From an uncultured Candidatus Pelagibacter sp. (GTDB taxonomy: Bacteria; Pseudomonadota; Alphaproteobacteria; Pelagibacterales; Pelagibacteraceae), in assembly GCF_943788075.1 (NCBI RefSeq), contig NZ_CALSOW010000005.1, positions 1 through 64,000 of the forward strand: 64,000 nucleotides of DNA, given 5' to 3'. Below the pieces are notes generated by a model. The model ran no database searches. It had not been told where the DNA came from and saw only the letters and a list, made by a program, of their open reading frames with translations. Both the position numbers and the translations under genes were made by a program. This document shows positions 58,808-64,000 of the stretch, in pieces (position 1 is the first letter of the stretch; the number at the start of each line of letters is the position of its first letter).

Positions 58808-59396
58808 TATTATCTATTTCTTCTTTAATATATTTTGTTCCTTCCCAAGGACTTTCATAGTCAAAGTTTCTGTAATTTTGCTCTAATTTGACTGGCTCAC
58901 TAATAACTTTTTTCTGATCCTCGCTATATCTGACCTCACTATGTCCGGTTAAAGGGAAATCTTTTCTTAAGGGATGGCCTTCAAATCCATAGTCTGTTAA
59001 TATTCTTCTAAGGTCTGGGTGGTCTTTAAATGATACCCCGTACATATCAAAAACTTCTCTTTCCATCCAATTTGCAGCAGGAAAAATGCTTGTTAATGAT
59101 GGAATAACTTCGTTTTCATTTATTAAATATGTTAAAATAATTCTTTGATTAAATTCATGACTTAAAAATAGATAAACGATTTTAAATCTCTGTGTATTCT
59201 CTGGATAATCAACAGCAGTGATATCAATTAGTTGTCTAAATTTAGTTTCCTGATTTGTTTTTAAAAAAAGAGTTACATCGATCAAATCATCTTTATCAAT
59301 TTCAATATATAGTTGATTATGTTTAATTTCAGTAGCATTGATTTTAGTTGTCAATTCTGAATTTATTTTTTTTTCTAAATCTTCTAAACTCTTCAT
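58791..59396 (-). CDS. nuoC: NADH dehydrogenase subunit C
   Basis: 30-kDa structural subunit of the peripheral arm, 201 aa. Conserved signature [39 protein letters not shown] is complete. The N-terminal half is variable, as in the family. Two-base gap to nuoB. Confidence 0.96.
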   Translation of the reverse strand: MKSLEDLEKKINSELTTKINATEIKHNQLYIEIDKDDLIDVTLFLKTNQETKFRQLIDITAVDYPENTQRFKIVYLFLSHEFNQRIILTYLINENEVIPSLTSIFPAANWMEREVFDMYGVSFKDHPDLRRILTDYGFEGHPLRKDFPLTGHSEVRYSEDQKKVISEPVKLEQNYRNFDYESPWEGTKYIKEEIDNNDKKN

Positions 59397-59398
59397 AT

Positions 59399-59914
59399 CT
59401 ACCTAATAAATGAACCTTTGTTTCTAATTTTTTTTTGTAATTGAAGTATACCGTACAACAAAGCCTCTGCTGAAGGTGGACATCCTGGTACATAAACATC
59501 AACTGGAACAATTCGGTCACATCCTCTAACGACTGAGTATGAATAATGATAGTAGCCTCCTCCATTTGCACAACTGCCCATTGATATTACATATCTCGGT
59601 TCAGGCATTTGATCGTAAACTTTTCTTAAAGCTGGCGCCATTTTATTTGTAAGAGTGCCAGCAACAATCATGACATCAGATTGTCTTGGCGATCCTCTTG
59701 GTGCAGCACCAAATCTCTCTAAATCATATCTTGGCATAGCAGTTTGCATCATCTCAACGGCACAACAGGCAAGACCAAAAGTCATCCAGTGTAACGAGCC
59801 TGATCTAGACCAATTAATTAAATTATCTAATGAAGTTGTTATAAAGCCATTTTCACTAAAATCTTTAGCGAGCTGTTTGAATTCATTTGGTACTTGATCT
59901 ATTTTATTATTCAT
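59399..59914 (-). CDS. nuoB: NADH dehydrogenase subunit B
   Basis: 20-kDa subunit carrying cluster N2, the last donor to quinone, 171 aa. Ligands in [14 protein letters not shown] (tandem Cys), [45 protein letters not shown]. Also the conserved [28 protein letters not shown]. The gap to nuoA is 13 bases. Confidence 0.97.
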   Translation of the reverse strand: MNNKIDQVPNEFKQLAKDFSENGFITTSLDNLINWSRSGSLHWMTFGLACCAVEMMQTAMPRYDLERFGAAPRGSPRQSDVMIVAGTLTNKMAPALRKVYDQMPEPRYVISMGSCANGGGYYHYSYSVVRGCDRIVPVDVYVPGCPPSAEALLYGILQLQKKIRNKGSFIR

Positions 59915-59927
59915 TGTGGTAAATTTT

Positions 59928-60296
59928 TTATTCCCAATCTAAAGCGCCTTTTTTCCATTCATATATAAAACCAATTGTTAAAATGAATAAAAAAATCATC
60001 ATTGAAGAAAATCCTAATAAACCAATACTGCCAAGAGAGATTGCCCAAGGGAATAGAAATGCAATTTCTAAATCAAAAATGATAAATAAAATAGCTACTA
60101 AATAAAATCTAACATCGAATTCCATTCTAGAGTCTTCAAAAGGTTCGAATCCACACTCATAAGCAGATAATTTTTCTGGATCTGGATTTTTTGGTGAGAG
60201 TATAAAATTTATAATCACAAAAGCACAACTAAGTCCTAACGCTATAATTAAAAATAGAATAATTGGTAAGTAATCTTTTAAAAATTCAGATAACAT
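59928..60296 (-). CDS. nuoA: NADH dehydrogenase subunit A
   Basis: Three-helix membrane subunit at the arm junction, 122 aa. [42 protein letters not shown] is the family hallmark. First gene of the nuo operon, 86 bases downstream of tRNA-Asp on the same strand. TATATA lies about 10 bases before the ATG; no convincing ribosome site is seen. Confidence 0.96.
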   Translation of the reverse strand: MLSEFLKDYLPIILFLIIALGLSCAFVIINFILSPKNPDPEKLSAYECGFEPFEDSRMEFDVRFYLVAILFIIFDLEIAFLFPWAISLGSIGLLGFSSMMIFLFILTIGFIYEWKKGALDWE

Positions 60297-60382
60297 GGTG
60301 ATCTATATACCAGTTTTTATCCTTTGTTGAAGAGCTGTTACGTCACATTTTAATTGATATTCACAGAGAAAATCATGAAAAG

Positions 60383-60459
60383 TGGCGGGAGTGAAGGGAC
60401 TCGAACCCTCGACCTATCGCGTGACAGGCGATCGCTCTAACCAACTGAGCTACACCCCC
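60383..60459 (-). tRNA. tRNA-Asp (anticodon GTC)
   Basis: A 77-base cloverleaf with CCA encoded. Acceptor GGGGGTG / CACTCCC (one G-U), D arm GCTCAGTTGGTTAGAGC, anticodon arm ATCGC-CTGTCAC-GCGAT with GTC, T arm GAGGG-TTCGAGT-CCCTT. It lies 13 bases downstream of tRNA-Val and upstream of nuoA, a conserved alphaproteobacterial arrangement. Confidence 0.97.
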
Positions 60460-60472
60460 ACTTTTAATATTT

Positions 60473-60548
60473 TGGTGGGTAGTAAAGGACTCGAACCTTT
60501 GACCCCCTCGGTGTAAACGAGATGCTCTACCAACTGAGCTAACCACCC
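60473..60548 (-). tRNA. tRNA-Val (anticodon TAC)
   Basis: A 76-base cloverleaf with CCA encoded. Acceptor GGGTGGT / ACTACCC (one G-U), D arm GCTCAGTTGGTAGAGC, anticodon loop TTTACAC with TAC, T arm AAAGG-TTCGAGT-CCTTT. Downstream of lon; the spacing to lon is 51 bases. Confidence 0.97.
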
Positions 60549-60599
60549 ACAAAATAAGGCTACTTATTACATCAACAGTTTAATAAAGTAAATTAATTA

Positions 60600-62978
60600 T
60601 TATTGAATACTAGCTTGAGATTTATCGTCTTTTTTAGATATATCGACTTCAACCCACTCAGTTCTTTTAAGTTCTTTTGTTAAAGCTACTTTTAAAACTT
60701 GATCAGCATATTCAACTGGTGTTATTTTGATATCATCAATAATTTTCTTTGGCATATCAACTAAATCTTTTTCATTTTCTTTTGGTATTAATACTTCTTT
60801 AATACCAGCTCTATGAGCTGCTAAAAGTTTTTCTTTTAAACCTCCAATTGGCAACACTTGTCCAGTTAAAGTAACTTCACCAGTCATTGCAACATCTCTT
60901 CTAACAGGAATTCCAGTTATTGATGAAACAATAGAAGTTACCATACCAATTCCTGCTGATGGACCATCTTTAGGAGTTGCACCTTCTGGTACGTGGATGT
61001 GAAAATCTTTTTTTTCAAATAAAGGAGGAATTATTCCATATTCTAAACATTTTGATCTTACGAAAGACTTTGCAGCTTTAACCGACTCTTGCATCACATC
61101 TCCAAGTTTACCCGTAATTTGCATTCTACCCTTACCTGGCATTGTCACGGTCTCGATCTTTAAAATTTCCCCACCATACTCTGTCCATGCTAGTCCTGTT
61201 ACAATTCCGACTTTATTTTCAGATTCTAGTTCACCGAATTTAAATTTAGCTATACCAAGAAAATCAGATAAATTTTTATTATTTATGTTCACTTCTTTCT
61301 CTTCACCAGCAACTATTTTTTTAACAACTTTTCTTGCTAATTTTGAAATTTCTCTTTCTAAATTTCTAACTCCAGATTCTTTTGTATAGCCTCTAATAAC
61401 TTCTTTAATAATGTCGTTCTCCAATTTCATCTCTTTATCTTTTACACCATTATCTTTAATTTGTTTTGGTAAAAGATATTTGTTTGCGATACTAATTTTT
61501 TCATCCTCTGTGTAACCAGCTAATCTTATTACTTCCATTCTATCCAAAAGTGGTGGAAGAATATTTAGTGTATTTGCAGTCGTTACAAACATTACATCAG
61601 ACAAGTCATAATCAACTTCTAAATAATGATCATTAAAAGTTGTATTCTGTTCAGGATCTAAAGCTTCTAATAAAGCAGATGACGGGTCACCTCTATAATC
61701 GTTTCCAATTTTATCAATTTCATCTAATAATATAAGTGGATTTTTTGTTCCAGCTTTTTTCATCATTTGAATGATTTTTCCAGGTAAAGATCCAATGTAA
61801 GTTCTTCTATGACCTCTAATCTCAGCCTCATCTCTCATACCACCAACGGACATTCTTACAAATTCTCTATTAGTTGCTTTAGCTATAGATTTTCCCAAAG
61901 AAGTTTTACCCACTCCAGGAGGTCCAACTAAACACAAAATTGGTCCTTTAATTTTTTCCATTCTTTTTTGAACTGCAAGAAATTCTATTATTCTTTCCTT
62001 AACTTTTTCGAGACCAAAATGATCTTTATCTAAAATATTTAAAGCTTTTGTAAGATCAATATCAACTTCACTTTTTTTGTGCCAAGGAAGTTCTGTCATC
62101 CAATCTAAATAATTTCTGACAACTGTTGCTTCAGCGGACATTGGGCTCATATTTTTTAATTTTTTTAACTCCTGAAGGCATTTCTTTTCAACTTCTTTAG
62201 GCATTTTAGCTTTGGTGATGGCTTTATTAAGACTAGTCGTTTCATCTTTACCATCTTCAATTTCACCTAATTCTTTTTGAATAGCTTTTAACTGTTCATT
62301 TAAATAGTATTCTCTTTGAGTTTTCTCCATCTGTGTTTTAACTCTGCCTCTAATTCTCTTTTCAACACCTATAATACTTGTTTCGTTTTCCATTATCTTA
62401 ATAATGGCGTTTAATCTTTTCTTCACATCAACTGTTTCAAAGATTTGTTGTTTCTCTGAAATAGTTGCATTGATATGCGATGCAATATTATCTGCAATTT
62501 GTGATGGATCTTTAAGCTGTTTAATAGTGTTAATAGTTTCACTTGAAACTTTTTTGTTAATAGAGGTTAATTTTTCTAGTCGTCTTAAAGCAGTAGCTGC
62601 AAGTGGGTATAAGTCCTCATCTTTAGCAACAATATCATTATAATGAGCATATTCACATGTTATGAATTTATCATTATCTTTAAAATCTAATATTTTTACT
62701 CTTTTAATACCCTCAACTAAAACTTTAACAGTTCCATCAGGTAGTTTTAAAAGCTGAAGAATACTTCCTTCACATCCATACATAAATATGTCTGTTTTTT
62801 TTGGATCATCAATTTCTGAATTTTTTTGTGTTACTAGTATTATCTTTTTATCTTTCTTCATTACCTCGTTTAATGCTGAAATCGATTTATCTCTTCCTAC
62901 AAATAGAGGGATAACCATACTTGGAAACACAACTATGTCTCTTAACGGTAATAATGGTGAAGTGATTTTAACGTCCAT
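60600..62978 (-). CDS. lon: ATP-dependent protease Lon
   Basis: Cytoplasmic quality-control protease, 792 aa. N-terminal substrate domain (LPLRDIVVFPSMVIPLFVGRDKS), AAA+ domain with Walker A GPPGVGKTSLGKSIA and Walker B PLILLDEIDKIG, and C-terminal S16 protease domain with catalytic Ser in PKDGPSAGIGMV and catalytic Lys in PIGGLKEKLLAAHRAG. Lies 60 bases downstream of clpX. TTGCAA-18-TATTAT just upstream of its ATG is a possible promoter that would give a nearly leaderless message. Confidence 0.97.
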   Translation of the reverse strand: MDVKITSPLLPLRDIVVFPSMVIPLFVGRDKSISALNEVMKKDKKIILVTQKNSEIDDPKKTDIFMYGCEGSILQLLKLPDGTVKVLVEGIKRVKILDFKDNDKFITCEYAHYNDIVAKDEDLYPLAATALRRLEKLTSINKKVSSETINTIKQLKDPSQIADNIASHINATISEKQQIFETVDVKKRLNAIIKIMENETSIIGVEKRIRGRVKTQMEKTQREYYLNEQLKAIQKELGEIEDGKDETTSLNKAITKAKMPKEVEKKCLQELKKLKNMSPMSAEATVVRNYLDWMTELPWHKKSEVDIDLTKALNILDKDHFGLEKVKERIIEFLAVQKRMEKIKGPILCLVGPPGVGKTSLGKSIAKATNREFVRMSVGGMRDEAEIRGHRRTYIGSLPGKIIQMMKKAGTKNPLILLDEIDKIGNDYRGDPSSALLEALDPEQNTTFNDHYLEVDYDLSDVMFVTTANTLNILPPLLDRMEVIRLAGYTEDEKISIANKYLLPKQIKDNGVKDKEMKLENDIIKEVIRGYTKESGVRNLEREISKLARKVVKKIVAGEEKEVNINNKNLSDFLGIAKFKFGELESENKVGIVTGLAWTEYGGEILKIETVTMPGKGRMQITGKLGDVMQESVKAAKSFVRSKCLEYGIIPPLFEKKDFHIHVPEGATPKDGPSAGIGMVTSIVSSITGIPVRRDVAMTGEVTLTGQVLPIGGLKEKLLAAHRAGIKEVLIPKENEKDLVDMPKKIIDDIKITPVEYADQVLKVALTKELKRTEWVEVDISKKDDKSQASIQ

Positions 62979-63038
62979 GACTATAATATGGATATTATAT
63001 TTTATATTGCAATAGGTTTTTGTTAGTTATTAAGGATA

Positions 63039-64000
63039 TTAAGCCGCTGATGGCTTATTAGACTTTGATTTAACATCACCTTTTGTATGAACCAATATTG
63101 GTTGGGATTGACCTTTAGCAGCGCCTGCGTCAACTATAACTTCTTCTATATTTTCTTGGCTAGGTAAGTCGTACATAGTTTTTAGTAAAATATTTTCTAA
63201 TATTGACCTTAAGCCTCTTGCACCTGTTTTTTTCTTAATTGCTTTTTGTGCAATTTCTTTAAGCGCGTTTTCTTTAAAAGTTAATTTTGCTCCATCAAGT
63301 TTAAATAATTCTTGATATTGTTTAGTTAGTGAATTCTTTGGTTCTTGTAAAATTTTAATTAATGATTTTTCATCTAAATCCTCAAGTGTTGCAATCATTG
63401 GAAGTCTTCCTATAAATTCTGGGATTAAACCAAATTTTAATAAGTCTTCAGGCTCAAGTGTTTTCATCCATTCACCAGTTTTTTTGTCTTGTGTATTTTT
63501 AACATCAGCACCAAACCCGATTGATGTACCTTTATCTCTTTGAGAAATAATTTTGTCAAGTCCAGCAAAAGCGCCTCCACAAATAAATAATATATTGGTT
63601 GTATCTACCTGTAAAAATTCTTGTTGCGGATGTTTTCTTCCTCCTTGAGGTGGAACACTTGCAACTGTTCCTTCCATAATTTTCAATAAGGCTTGCTGAA
63701 CACCTTCACCAGATACATCTCTAGTTATAGATGGATTCTCTGATTTTCTACTAATTTTGTCAACTTCATCAATATAAACAATTCCTCTTTGTGCTTTCTC
63801 AACATTATAGTCTGAGGCTTGTAATAATTTCAGAATTATATTTTCTACATCCTCACCCACATAACCAGCTTCTGTTAATGTTGTTGCATCAGCCATCGTA
63901 AAAGGAACATCTAAAATTCTAGCAAGCGTTTGGGCTAACAGTGTTTTACCACAACCCGTAGGACCTACTAATAGTATATTTGATTTTGCAAGTTCTACAT
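63039..64000 (-). CDS. clpX: ATP-dependent unfoldase ClpX, C-terminal part (cut by window edge)
   Basis: Unfoldase that feeds substrates to ClpP. The gene enters from the right edge without its N-terminus; the frame is open to position 64000 beyond the ORF-track start, reading [45 protein letters not shown], which includes Walker A. Walker B is [11 protein letters not shown]; sensor and arginine regions follow ([28 protein letters not shown]). The zinc-binding N-terminal domain would lie outside the window. Ends 60 bases before lon. Confidence 0.97.
   Translation of the reverse strand, partial: VELAKSNILLVGPTGCGKTLLAQTLARILDVPFTMADATTLTEAGYVGEDVENIILKLLQASDYNVEKAQRGIVYIDEVDKISRKSENPSITRDVSGEGVQQALLKIMEGTVASVPPQGGRKHPQQEFLQVDTTNILFICGGAFAGLDKIISQRDKGTSIGFGADVKNTQDKKTGEWMKTLEPEDLLKFGLIPEFIGRLPMIATLEDLDEKSLIKILQEPKNSLTKQYQELFKLDGAKLTFKENALKEIAQKAIKKKTGARGLRSILENILLKTMYDLPSQENIEEVIVDAGAAKGQSQPILVHTKGDVKSKSNKPSAA

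Noticed and set aside
59344-59571. 75 aa minus-strand ORF overlapping nuoB and nuoC
   Set aside because: Out-of-frame reading of the nuoB end and nuoC start, both of which are fully supported.
1-64000. CRISPR array, insertion sequence, prophage, toxin-antitoxin or defence genes
   Set aside because: No regular direct repeats, transposase, integrase or known defence motifs were seen; every sizeable ORF on the coding strand maps to a housekeeping family.

Overview
The window is a very AT-rich, gene-dense stretch of bacterial chromosome that looks like SAR11 (Candidatus Pelagibacter and relatives, Alphaproteobacteria). The call rests on strong A/T and Lys/Asn/Ile bias, gaps of only a few bases or start/stop overlaps between most genes, an ispDF fusion, ntrYX without ntrBC alongside it, a short ProS, and alphaproteobacterial synteny (clpX-lon-tRNA-nuo, pyrG-kdsA-eno-ftsB, rpsB-tsf-frr-uppS-cdsA-dxr-bamA). 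There are no insertion sequences, phage genes, CRISPR arrays or genomic-island features, and no gene-free stretch longer than about 170 bases.

Layout. 0-2.5 kb (minus): general L-amino-acid ABC transporter aapJ-aapQ-aapM, cut by the window edge. 2.7 kb: tRNA-Arg(TCT). 2.8-8.7 kb (minus): ntrY-ntrX two-component system and trkA-trkH potassium uptake. 8.8-10.8 kb (plus): ispDF, pgpA, pncC. 10.8-17.3 kb (minus): tpiA-secG-pyrG-kdsA-eno-ftsB-lipA-COQ10 family gene. 17.3-24.8 kb (plus): ppiD-like chaperone, trpEGDC, lexA with its own SOS boxes, gltX. 24.7-36.4 kb (minus): a cell-envelope operon starting from rpsB: tsf, frr, uppS, cdsA, dxr, bamA, ompH/skp, fabZ, lpxD, lpxA, lpxI, lpxB. 36.6-46.4 kb (minus): birA-coaX-rnj-DUF1467-proS-lolC/E-lolD-dnaE. 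46.4-60.3 kb (minus): complete 14-gene nuo operon for complex I, followed upstream by tRNA-Asp, tRNA-Val, lon and the C-terminal part of clpX.

How the genes fit together: the window is core housekeeping. It holds lipid A and outer-membrane assembly (lpx, bamA, skp, lolCD), isoprenoid and undecaprenyl synthesis (ispDF, dxr, uppS), translation (rpsB, tsf, frr, gltX, proS), respiration (nuo), proteolysis (lon, clpX), tryptophan synthesis and nutrient or ion uptake. The most informative signals are regulatory or reductive: an NtrX with both the sigma-54 contact motif and the Walker B glutamate replaced, an rpsB leader that can pair with the ribosome-binding site, tandem perfect dyads in the aapJ leader, paired SOS boxes on lexA, and missing genes at otherwise conserved junctions (pyrH, rseP, pdh, ntrBC/dusB).

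A quality warning: single-base frameshifts cluster at about 0.1-1.0 kb and 18.3-28.0 kb (aapM, aapQ, ppiD, trpD, trpC, lexA, gltX, lpxB, lpxI, lpxD), mostly beside A/T runs. Conserved protein sequence continues across each break, so they look like sequencing or assembly errors rather than pseudogenes. I give whole-gene extents and mark the breaks. I did not find a convincing new multi-gene system here.
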